Shown here piece by piece: positions 47,970 through 60,160 of a stretch of 64,000 nucleotides of DNA. The notes below the pieces were generated by a model that saw nothing but the letters and a program-made list of their open reading frames with translations, searched no databases and was not told the origin of the DNA. The stretch is taken from NCBI GenBank assembly GCA_025617375.2, contig JAMYGW020000008.1, forward strand, positions 186,001 to 250,000, read 5' to 3'. Source of the DNA: Acarospora socialis. Taxonomy: Eukaryota > Ascomycota > Lecanoromycetes > Acarosporales > Acarosporaceae. The translations under genes were made by a program, and so were the position numbers. Numbering within the stretch: position 1 is the stretch's first letter; every line of letters starts with the position of its first letter.

Positions 47970-49358
47970 CATTTTTTCTTTTTTAGATGTTAATTCTCTA
48001 GAATCTATATAAATGAAAGTATATAAGAAACTTTTCACTTATCATCATGTCTTATCATCTGTCTGATAACTGACTTCACACTGCTAAAAAAATTCTGCTT
48101 CACAATCATTCTGCAGTGATGTTTTATCATTACTGCTTGCAAAATCAGTATTTTTGCATTGTGATGAATTTTTATAAGAAATGTGTTGAATGTACTTATT
48201 GTAATTGTTTTTGCATTAGTGTTTTGTGAAAAACTCTCAATAAAATTTATAAAAAGCTCAAATCAGATATTTTCTCAACAGAATTCAAACAGTCTCAACT
48301 TCTTGCTGAGCAGATCTGTATGACTGCTTAATTCAATCATTTTTGCAAAATATTGTGTCAGACTCAAAGTCATATCAAAAAGAAAATTCTTTGTCTTCTT
48401 CAAAAATTATTCAACAACAATAAAATTGTGAAAAATTCTTCTGCTGAGATTCTGTCTCAGTTATTTGATGTAATGTTTGATAAATTTTGACAATTTAATT
48501 CTTTATTTTCTTCTCAAAACATCAAAGCATTCTCACACAGTTCTTAAGATTTTTTCTGAGTTTTCATGTGATCTCTGAGATATTGTAGTTTTTTTATTTG
48601 ATGAGATAGTGAGTTTTCTCATTAATCATTTTTCTTGTTAAAATGTTCTCAACTTTATATTCTTCATCTGATTCTATGAACATTGCAGTAATTTAAAGTA
48701 ATATGAACTGATTACACTTCTGAAGCATTGATGCATAAAATATTTTGTGTATTTGTATTTTTTTTTATAAATTTAACTCATAACTTAATTCTTTGATCAC
48801 TCTCTTGATCAGAAATAATTCTATGTTCTTGTGATTTAGCTTTTTGCTCTTGTGTTTTGTCTTAATATTGTCTGTTCTTAAATATATTCTTTCTTTTAAC
48901 TGAAATGATGTCAATTTCATTGATTTGTTCACTATTCTCTGTAATGTCACTCTTAAATTTTTATGTAGTTTTCTGAGCTCTGTGACATTCAGTATTGCTT
49001 ATTGACTTTTTGATTTATGATTTTATGTAAATTGTGTCACTTTGAAATGATATCTGTAATTTATATAGAATGATGTTTTCTCAGTAATCTTATTCTTTAC
49101 ATTGTTGTACACAAACTGTGTTGTCAGTAACAGCTGTACTCAGTTATTTTGATTTTTGTTGATGTAGTGTTACAAGTATATCTTGATCATTTGATTCATT
49201 CTTTTACTTTGATCATCTGTCTGTAAATAATATGCTGTTGACATTTTGATTTTTATTTTAAGTTTTGCTGTGAGTGTTTCTCAATACTTGTTCATAAACA
49301 GTTTATCTCTGTTGATGATAAATTCTCTTAATAACTCATAATTGTTAATCAATTTCTG
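47970..49358 (-). mobile_element. Ty3/gypsy fossil G3, 3' internal part (integrase C-terminus)
   Basis: Minus-strand gypsy. The stretch 48765-48950 still resembles the integrase C-terminal segment (a basic IYLRT...IKTK pattern). Interrupted at 49358 by LINE E and continuing at 56387. Broken, old. Confidence 0.65.
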
Positions 49359-52300
49359 AGTGAAAACAGAAGCAGCAAACCACAGAACCACAACCAAACC
49401 AGCTATCAAAATTCTGAATAGAGCAAATTCTTCATCTCATGCACTTTCATAAACCCTCAAAACAGCTTATCTTCATCATCAATACTGGTGGTGAGGGACC
49501 TCAATTACCATTCTTCCAAAATTTTTTGCATACCTCCTCCCAAAAAACCAAAACAACATTTTGGACATCAACATCGCCACAACCAATGTGTCTTTGAAAA
49601 TTCTGAATCAACAGTTTTCTTCACCTTGATCTCTTCTAAAATTCATACTATTACTGCTTTTTGATATCTTTATTGCTCACAAAGTTGTTGGACTGTTTAG
49701 TTGTACCTCTTAGTATCTAGTTTTTGAAGTTCGCAAATTTTTGCTTAATTTTCCTAGCTTGCTTGGCAGAATTTCTGCACACCAAGCATCACCAGATACC
49801 TCAACTAAGCCTCACTCACACCAAAACACCAAAAACACCAAAACAACCAAGAAAACACCAAAAACACCACTTTTACGCCAACTACACAGCAATTCCAGCC
49901 TATACACACCAAGCTACATCAATTCACGCATCATACAACATACCTACATAGCTCCACCATCAAAACAAGCTATTTTATCAACAAAATCGACTACTTTTCA
50001 GCTATTTTCGCCCAAAAACCAGCGTTTCAGGTCGAATTTCTAAGCGTTACAGGCTGAATTACACCAAATCGCTCAATTCCAGCAACTGCACGCAGTTTCC
50101 GCAAAAACTAGCCGCAAAATAGCCATTTCTTGACGGATTTAGCTGGAAGTTGAGCATTTCTTCTGTCAATTGATTAGCGTTTTGCATGCAGAAAGAACCT
50201 ACCAGTGAAGACATACCCTACACTAGAAGCATCTCACAAAGACCTAGTGAAGGGTATAAGCAGGTAGCTATTTTCTAGCCCTACCTGCTGGTAAAAGCTC
50301 AGACTGGCAAACAATGTTGTCTGAGTAGTTGAAATATAAATATGAGACTCCATGTGGAAATCTTGCCCTAGATGCATCTGCCCCAAGACCTAGTGGTTGA
50401 GTGACTTATAGTATAGTCTTGCTTATAGTAGAGCTGGTAAAAGCCTATTGTAGAGTTTATCTACTTTAGGTGAATTGGGATATTAAGCAACATCTGGATT
50501 AGGCAATTGGGTACAGTCTATTCTAGATGAAATAAGGATCCAAAGCTTCTATAATCTAGAACCTCAGGAAAATCTAGTTTTTACCTTCAAAAACTAGATA
50601 ATTACTGCTAGACATAGACCTTCTGGACCTGGATTTGGATAGGATTTTGGATTTGGACAGGATGGACCCCAAAAACACCTCATATCATGACTTTTGCACT
50701 GAATTCCAGCAACTTCATGCAAGATTTCAACCTAGAAAACCCAAAAACACCTACAAAACAACAAAAATCACCAAAAACAGCACTTCCACAACTCTTTATG
50801 AGTTCACCAGACCTGTTGGGATCACAAATCACCATGAAACCTTCTCAAAAGACTATTCTAAAGTCTAAAAAGAGAAGAGCCATTGTCAGTCCAGTATCAG
50901 AAGCTATTTCTTCTGATGAAGAACCAAATCAGCATGAAACTCATCATGCAAACTGCACAAACCTACACTCAAAAAGTCAAAATGGTGACAAACTACTTCA
51001 ACAAGCCAGAAACTACCTCAAGCAAGCTATTCAGCAATTCACAAACCCCATAGTTCAACAAGAACTAGAAAATAGCATCAAGACACTGGATCAAGCAAGA
51101 CAAAATGCAAATCTAGACTCACTCAAACAGTCAGATGAAGCATTTCATCAGAAACTAAATGTTCAACAACAACTAGACAGCTTCAAAGATGAAGTCAACA
51201 TCAAACTAGACAAAATTCTTCACACAATGTCTAAAACAAAGTCAGAAACCACAGAGAAACCAGCACTTGTCTTTCAGACAAACAAAACAAACCCTATCAA
51301 CTTTGTACAGACAAACAAAACCAGCTTTGAACAGCCAACATCAACAAAAACAGTGAAATCAGCAACATATGCATCAATTGCAAGCAGCAAAGATCAAAAT
51401 GCTCAAAACTCATGAACAACTGTTCAAAAAAAAGCACCAAAGTCAAAAGTAGTGGATAAACCCATTACTTTCAGAGAAAGGTGTCTAGTTATAAAGTCAA
51501 AAACACTCACAACTACTATCAATGCCATAGACATGCGCAACAAAATCAACAATGCACTTAAAACAGCAAAAATAGACAATTTGCTGGTTTCCACAGTTGC
51601 TATTTCACAATTCAAAGCTAGTATAGTGCTCACAACCAGTGAAGGCACAGCAGAAGACTTGCTAAAACATCAACAAATCTGAAATGCATCATCTGAATTC
51701 ATAGAAATCAAAAAGAATGAAAAGTGGTACAAAATAGTAGCACATGAAATTTCCACAGCTATTTTCAACAGCAAAGAAGACATGCAACTAGTCAAAGATG
51801 AAGTAGAAACCTTCAACAAAGATATCAAACTAGCTATTTTACCACACTGACTTACTTCAGAAGAAGTCAGACAGGAAAAACAGCATGCATCTATTGTTTT
51901 GACAGTCAAATCAGAACAAGAAGCTCAAAAAGCACTCAGAAACAGACTGATAATTGCTGAAACATCAGTTAGAACTGCAGTTTACAACACTTACAAATCA
52001 ACAGATCAATGCAGAAAGTGTCAAAAGTTTGAACATACTCAAAAAGTATGTAAAAATCAAGACACATGTCAATTCTGTGCAGAAAACCACAATACTAGAG
52101 AACATGACTGTTTTCTTTGTTTCACACAGTCAAAAGAAACCACTTGCGCACATATAGTCTATAAATGCAGCAATTGTGATGAGAAACATCAAGTAAATAG
52201 TGCAGAATGCAGTGTTTTCAAAGCACTACAGTCTATCTCTTCAACAGCAGATTCACTATCTATGAAAATGTCATGAATAACACAACAAATTCATCACAAA

Positions 52301-55300
52301 TCACCATTCTACAACACAACTGCACAAGATCTATGAATGTCATGTACTCATGTCTGAATTCAGCTACAAAAACTGCAGACATAGTTCTTCTTCAAGAACC
52401 ATGGGTTGCAAGAGACAACAAAACCACTATTTCACATCCATCTTTTACTAGTTTGATACCCACATCTAATCTAGATATTAGACCTAGAACTATGGCATTT
52501 GTGTCTAAAACTAAACAAGATTTAGTGTGTATACCAAGACCTGACTTGTCAAAAGACTCAGATTTGCAAATACTCAGTATTTCAGCAAATGGAATTTCTA
52601 GTATACTGTTACTTAACATATACAATGAAAAGTCACAGCAAATCAACAATGATCAATGGACCATAGACAGATGTTTAACAGCAATTCAACTACCACAAAG
52701 AGCTATTATCTGTGGGAATTTTAATGCACATCATGCATGGTGAAATTCATCAATAGAAAACTCTATAAGAGCTACTTCTTTGATAAACTGGCTGAAAATT
52801 CACAACTGTGAGCTATTAAATACACCAGACATAAACACCTATACACATCACTCAGGAAATTCCACATCAGTGATTGATTTGACTTTTGCAACATCCTTAC
52901 TTTGCAATTTCATCAGAAATTGACAAGTAAATCAAGACATGGAGTCTGAATCAGACCATGAAGTTATTCAGTTTCAAATAACTGCAAATGAGTCTGAATG
53001 GGTTGAAAGTCCACTGAGTGCATCATACAATATAGACAAAGCAGACTGGGTTAAATTTGCAGAAACTCTGCAAATAAACTCAGTACAAATCAGTGTTCAA
53101 ATTCAAAGCTTAATGCAACATCTATCAGATCAAAATCTAGAAGAAATGGCTATTTCTCTCAGAAATCTGATAGCAAATGCAGCAGATCAGCATATACCAA
53201 AGAGAAAACCTTGTTCAAAAGCCAAAGTATGATGGTCTGAATCATTATCAGTACTTAGAACTGAAATGAGTGGTTTTAGAAGATACTGAAAACATCACAA
53301 ATCACAAGAAAACTGAAATCAATTCAGAAATGCAAGAAATAGATACTTTCATGCAATTCAGAAAGCCAAACATACCTCATGAACTACTTTTCTGCAAGGT
53401 GCAGCTGAAAAAGATGTTTTTACAGCATATCATTACACTAAACCACGAAAAATAGAGAAAACACCTCCTATAAAGCATGAAAACAAAGTGAGACTCACAT
53501 TTAAAGACAAATGTGACTTGTTTCTTGAAGCTATGTTTCCAAAACCACCTCAAACAAGCCCAGTTGAGCTAGAATGTGATAATAGTCTCACAAAACCATG
53601 GTTTTCAGTCATTTCTAAGAAAATAAAACAAGCTATTATGACTTCATCAACAAAGAAAGCACCTGGGCCAGATGGATTGTCCTTTTTGATAATTCAACAT
53701 GCATATCAAGCTATATCTGAGTTATTTCACACTGTTTACTCAGTTTTAATAAATCAAGGCCATCATCCAGTATGCTGGCGTCAAGGAACTGGTGCAATTC
53801 TGAGAAAAGAAGGCAAAGCAGACTATTCAATACCCAAAGCATATAGACCAATCACTCTACTAAATTGCTTGGGCAAAATATCTGAAAAGATAATGGCAAC
53901 AAGACTTTTCTATTGGGCTGAAACCACAGACTTGCTATATCATGAGCAAATGGGTGGTAGAAAGCAAAGATCAGCTGTGGATGCAGCTATGTGTTTAACA
54001 CATGACATTCAACAAGCAATCAACAACAACAAAGTCTTGACAGCTTTATTCTTGGATGTTAAGGGTGCATTTAACTATGTGTCTTTAAATCAACTGCTAA
54101 AAGTCATGAAAAGACTACATTTACCACAAACTGTACTAAAATAGGTGCAATGCTTTCTTACAAATAGAACAATTGCTCTAGCTTTTGATGGTGAAAAAAA
54201 TCACTCACAAAGTGTCAATTCTGGAATTCCACAAGGATCATCTATATTATCAATGCTATTTTTGATCTATATGCGATTTCTATTCACAAAAATCAACAAT
54301 AAACACACTCAACTAAAGCTACCGAGCTATATTGATGATGTGGCTATTATTGTGGAAGGAAAATCAGCTGCAGACAACAGCAAAACACTAGAATCAGTCA
54401 CAAAAACTGCATTTCAGTGAGCTGAAGAAAATGCAGTTATATTTGATGACAGCAAGTCAGAACTCATTCATTTTCAGAAAGGAAATCAAGCTATATCAAC
54501 AGTAAAACTACCAAATAACACTGTTATACATTTTTCTAAAGTTGTATGCTGACTAGGTGTTTGGTTTGACACTAAAATGTCTTTTAAGACACATGTGCAA
54601 AAAAAAATAGCTTCTGCAACTAGAACATTGCATTTACTGCATAGACTGATGAATTCTGAATGGAGTTTATCAACATCAACTGAAAAACAGCTGTACACAG
54701 TCTGCATCACATCTATAAGTGACTATGAAAGTCCAGTATGGTGAAAACAACAAAAGAATTTTGAAAAGCTGTTTCAAAAACTTCAAAATTCAGCAACTAG
54801 AAAAATTCTAGGTGCATTTAGGTCTTCACCATCAGCTGCTATGGAGCTAGAATCAGCTATATTACCACCTAGATTTAGACTTGATCAAAAAACAGAGCTA
54901 TATGCTTTAAGAATAGCTACTTTGTCAGAAAATCATTCAATTAGACAAAGAACTTCATACACCTACCCACCAGGACTTGAAACTGGATGTGATATTGATG
55001 AAAATCATTATCTTGACTGAAATCAACATCCAAACTCTCTCATTAAGAAGAAACACCCAACTCAGTTGATTAAAGTGCTATATAGCATTTGCAAATATCT
55101 ACCAAAAACACTAAATTTGGAGATTTCAACTCAAAATGAGTTATGCTGTGCACCTTGGAGTGTTTCACCAAACATAGACATTCAAATCAGCAAATCTGAC
55201 AAGAAACTAGCTACTTTGAAACATCTAAAGAAATTAGAAACACTTGTTTCTAAAGAAACTAGAGCAAGAAATGCTATTCTATACACAGATGGGTCAAAAC

Positions 55301-56386
55301 TAGATGAAAATCTAGGTGCAGGTCTTTGCTACATGTATAAAGACATTATACATCAACAATCTTGAAATCTAGGAACTATCATGGAAGTCTATGATGCTGA
55401 ATTGTTTGGAATCTCACAGTCTTTGAAGTTAAGTCTCAAAGAAATCATGAAACATCAAAGAATCAAAGATGTTTGAATCTTTTCAGACAATCAAGCAGCT
55501 ATACAAAGAATTCAAACCACAAATCAAGGATCTGGACAGCATCTAGCTATTAAATGTCAAGAAACTCTTGAAAAACTCATAGAATATGAAGTTACATCTC
55601 ATATTCATTGGGTTCCTGAACATGAGAACATTAAAGACAATGAAATAGCAGATGAAGCTGCAAAATCAGGTGCAAAGCAGTCAATTTCATCAGATATTGA
55701 TAGATTTACATCTATTAGCTATATCAAACACAAAATCAAGGCCAAAGCACTGGAAAACTGAACCACCCACTGAAAAAAGACAACTCAAGAAAGATACTAT
55801 GCTCAGTTTGATCAAACACCTAGTTTTCACATCAAAGAAGATCTGAAAAGTGCAGACAGACTTTCATTTGCTACTTTTACACAAATGAAACTAGGTCATG
55901 GCTATTTCAAAGCATATCTGCATAGATTACCAGACTATAATAGCAAGAAATGCAATGGTGCATGCAACAAAGATCAAACCCCAGAGCATTTGTTGACAGT
56001 CTGTCAATATAACAAAAAGAAGCAAACTAAGCTGAAAAATCAGCTCAGAAACATCAATTTGCCATATACAGCAAAGGTGCTGTTTACTACCAAGGAAGGA
56101 ATCAAAGCTACTTTGCTGTTTTTGAAGAAAACCAAAGTAGCTACTAGAAAATGGTTATTAGAAGAAGTTGAGAATGAAGATGAGATTTAGAAAAGAAGAA
56201 AGATATTGATTAACAATCAGCATCAGATTGACTGAACAGAAGTGATCAAAAAGCATTCAGATTGATTATTCACATGTACAAGATTTTGAGTTTTGTTTTG
56301 TGTCTACATCTTTCACTATATGTCTATTAACTGCCATAGCTTTTATAGCTGCATGCATAGAATGAAGAATAAATAAATAAATAAAT
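49359..56386 (+). mobile_element. LINE E: full-length but inactivated Tad1-type copy with 12-bp target duplications
   Basis: Flanked by AATCAATTTCTG at 49347-49358 and 56387-56398. The canonical 5'UTR starts at about 49377, after 18 extra bases (49359-49376). ORF1 is 50687-52276, ORF2 52273-56190, joined by ATGA; the tail is at 56366-56386. Every break seen keeps the reading frame: stops at former Trp codons, such as 51413, 51680 and 51848 in ORF1, and 52741, 52921, 53230, 54142 (TAG), 54418, 54550, 54742, 55018, 55363 and 55474 in ORF2. ORF2 still shows APGPDGLS, YIDD and parts of RNase H. Near-identical to D including most mutations. It is a clean insertion into gypsy G3. Confidence 0.92.
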
Positions 56387-59300
56387 AATCAATTTCTGCA
56401 GTATGATCTGTGTCAATATTGATGCTGTTGTAATCTTCTTGAATGAAATGAACATTGTGTATTTTGTCAATCTATTCACTATAATCAATATACTGTTGAA
56501 TTTTTTTTCTCATGTTGAATCTTTTGATGATGATAACTTCATTATGAAGTTTATAGTAACAGATTATCACAGTCTTGTCAGTGATTTAATTTTTGTTATT
56601 TCATTATATCACTTATCTCAATTAGATTGATTTCTTTGACATAATTCACACTTAACAATCATATAAGTAATTTAATTTCTAAAATCATCAATATTGCATC
56701 TTTTTTGTATCTGATCTTCAGTACATTTAACTTTAAAATGTTTATAAATTTTTGTTTCATGATATTCTCTAATGAGTTTGTTGTTCATTAAGAAAATATA
56801 TTTTATCTTGTATGTTGCTGCTAAGTCTTTTGTGAGAATTTTGTTGTTATCTTTACTTAAAATTTCAGTATAAACTTACTTCACTTCTTTATGATCAGAT
56901 TATCTACTTAAAGCATTTGCTTCATTATTCTCATTATTTTTTTTGTAATGAATTTGAAATTCAAAGTTGACTAACAACTCTGTTCAGTAAATCTGTTGTT
57001 GATTTAACTGCTTTGTCATTGTAAAATTTTTCAAATTCTTGTGATCAGTGAAGATCTGAATTGACTTTTTCATTTTTGCAAGATAAGATCTTCAGTCTTA
57101 CAGTGCTTTCACTATTGCAAGTAGTTTTCTATCATAAATTTCATATTTTTTCTTGAATCTGAATAACTTTCTAAATCAATAAATCACAGATTTCTGTTGT
57201 CTGTTCTTGATCTGATATAAGTATGTGTCAATTGTAAAATTTCAAGCATTGATTTTCAGTACTTTTTCATATGCTGTTTAAAATATCATTAAATGAGTTA
57301 TTTCACTGAGACTTTCTTTCAGTACATTGAACACTTTCTGCTGTTCTCAATTTCAGTGTTATTTTTCTTTTTTCTGTATCAGTTACATAAGAAGTTCAGC
57401 TATTCTAGAGTAACTGAGTACAAACTTTTAATAATAATTTGTTAATTTTAAAAAAACTTGTACTTTCTTAATCTGTATTAATGTTGATCAGTCTCTGACT
57501 GCTGCAGTCTTTTCTGAATTTTTCTCAATATAATCAGATTGAATAACATATTTAAGAAATCTGACTTTTTAAGTTTCAAATTTGCTCTTTAATTTTTTCA
57601 CATACAAAGTTTTCTTCTTAAGTTTCACTAGTATCTTGTGCACATGTTCTCAGTGCATTTCAAGATCTTCTGAATATATCAGAATGTCATTAAGATATGT
57701 GATTATAAAATTATTGAGATATTCTCTAATTATATCATTAATTAATCTTTAAAAAATAACAGAAACATTCTTGAATCTGAATTACATAACAGTATATTTA
57801 TAATGTTTATATTTTGTTTAGAACATTGTTTTTCATTTTTTTTCAGCTTTTATTCATATATGATAATAAATCTTCTTAAGATTTAAGCTTGTGAATCACT
57901 TAACTTTGTCTAATTAATCTTGCAACTCTTTTATTAATAATAGAAAATAACTGTTCTGATGAGTTATCTCATTGAGTTATTTATAATTAACACACAATCA
58001 TTTCTTGTCATTCTTCTTTGATACAAACAGAATTAGATATTTTGCTGATGACTTTGATGATTTTATGAATTCTTTTTTCAGATTTTTGTCAAGATAAGTT
58101 CTTACTTTTTTGAGTTAATTCTCACTCATAAAATACAGTGATATTCACTTTGACTGTTTTTCATTCTGAAGTGATATCTCATAATTTTATAATTAATACT
58201 CTGATAAACTCATTTCTGATTGTTCAGAAATCTCATATGTGTTTTTTACTGTGTATATTTCTTTAGTAACTCAGTTAATCTGTGAATTACAATTACACAG
58301 TTAAGACATCTCTAGCATCATATCATATTTTATTGACTTTGTAATGTCAAACATTATTTCTTGTGAGTTTTCTTGAATTGTAGTCTCAACACAAACTTCA
58401 TTTTTGATTTACTTGATGATGTTATTTGTTATGTAAAGATTGATTAAATAGTGTGCTCATCTTGTTCTTAACTTTAATCTCAAGATTATACTGCAATGAA
58501 TAACATTGTTATCAATCTCAGAATTCATCAATGTCTGAATTGAGTGATCATCAATGTTCATGATAATTTATATTCTATGATCATTATTTCTTCATTGAGA
58601 CATCACTAGCTTCTTAGTCTCTAGTTTCATCAAGAAAGCTTGCAGTTTTTTGACTTTACTGTCTCTTTTGCTTCTCTTCATAGTACTCTGAATCACTCAG
58701 AATTTTTTTTTATCATTAAGTTAATGTAGTCATCACTTTTTTTAAAAATGCATCATTTCAGATACAGATTCATTCAGAACTGATTGTATTCAGTTGCAAT
58801 TGATTTTCAATGACTTTTACTCTTTGCAAGAAGTTTGAAAGTAAATAGATTTTATTGTTTAATCATTGTTTGTTATCACTCATAATGAGTTTTCTTGATA
58901 AACAGACTTTAATTTTGTGTTCATATGACTTTCACACAAGTGTTCTAGATATTGATGTGTTGTGAAGTACTGTTTTCATATTTTTAAATAATTTGTTCAG
59001 CTCTCTGCACACTTTTCTTTTTATTTTCACTCATTGATTTTTAATCTTCTGAAGTCTCTGATTCAGTTCTTTGACTTAAATTTCTTTTTTAAGTTTTTTT
59101 TTCTGTTGCTTGAGCATCTCTCTATGATTTTCTCAGCTTTAGTTCTTAAGATACTTGTACTGTATCTTGAGTTTCATGTTAACTTTTTAATCATCAATGT
59201 TCTCTGAGTTCACATTCAAATTCAGAGCATATCAGATGTTATTACTGTAATTTTCTTCTATCTGAGTTTCTTGATCATTCATTTCTTTGATGTTGACATT

Positions 59301-59405
59301 AAAATTTCTTTTCTTAATAAAAATAGCTAATTTTTTTTGTCTGTATTGATCAATTCATTGTATTATAACTGTGTCTTTGATCTTTTTTGAACTTCTGTGA
59401 GTATC
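56387..59405 (-). mobile_element. Ty3/gypsy fossil G3, pol region
   Basis: Continuation of G3 on the minus strand: integrase and RNase H regions (about 56400-57600), reverse transcriptase (about 57640-58240), then protease and gag-side sequence. Related to G2, which lies in the opposite direction. Almost free of CC, GG and CG. SINE S3 interrupts it at 59406. Broken, many breaks, old. Confidence 0.65.
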
Positions 59406-59894
59406 TATTTATTTATTTATTTATTCTTTCTTTTATAGTCTATATCAGCAAACATGCACTATGATGACTTGTGATAGAGCATTTGTTGAATATGCAGATT
59501 TATTCTGACAATTCATAAGTATAATATATGAATTACAGATTTATTCTAATAATTCTGATTGCTTATTGATCACTTCTGAGCAGTCAACCTGATTGTGGGC
59601 CTCAGTGACCAATAGTTAAGGAAATTTGAGGTTTGGTGTCTAAATAATAGATAAATGATTGTGTGTATAGTGTCTTCTATAGACAACTATGACCTGTAGA
59701 ATTTTCACCACTTGTTTTTCTTATACAACTGAACAGCTCAGTGAATAATGTATGTGAAAGATGTGGGATTTGAACCCACAACCTTATAATTTAAGTGAGA
59801 AATTCAATTGGGATCACTACTTTCATGAATTTTCACTTAAATTAAAAAGACTACCAGCATGATAAACTGTCCACTATACCACACAACCACCCTC
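59406..59894 (-). mobile_element. SINE S3: complete tRNA-derived SINE with perfect 12-bp target duplications
   Basis: 489 bp between TCTGTGAGTATC at 59394-59405 and 59895-59906. On the minus strand it begins GAGGGTGGTTGTGTGG, has the best A box of the family (TGGTATAGTGG), the hairpin insert, a B box GGTTCAAATCC (complement of 59766-59776), a body matching the LINE 3'UTR, and an (AAAT)n tail. GGGTGGT at the start can pair with ACCTCCC after the T-arm in 6 of 7 positions in the related copies. CC and GG are kept although the host gypsy has none, so it is younger than the mutation of G3. Confidence 0.9.
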
Positions 59895-59906
59895 TCTGTG
59901 AGTATC

Positions 59907-60160
59907 ATTCAGCTTTGTCTTTACTGTTTATATGTGTTCAGCATATATTGTCATAGCAGATTATTCAGCTTAAAGTGTTGTGCATTATACTTGTATTCTT
60001 TGCTGATGCTTTCTTCATAACAGCAACATCTCTTTGTTCTCTCTTTATTTTTCATCTTGTTCATTAATGATTTTGATCTCTATCAGAATATGTATCAATC
60101 TTTATGAATATCTATTTGTCTGTTGCAGAATTAAGTGCTTGAGAACAATTGTAGTGAGCA
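59907..60160 (-). mobile_element. Ty3/gypsy fossil G3, remaining gag-side end
   Basis: Continues G3 beyond SINE S3 and matches G2 around 45760-45850 in the reverse direction. The similarity fades near 60160; no 5' LTR was found. Broken. Confidence 0.5.
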
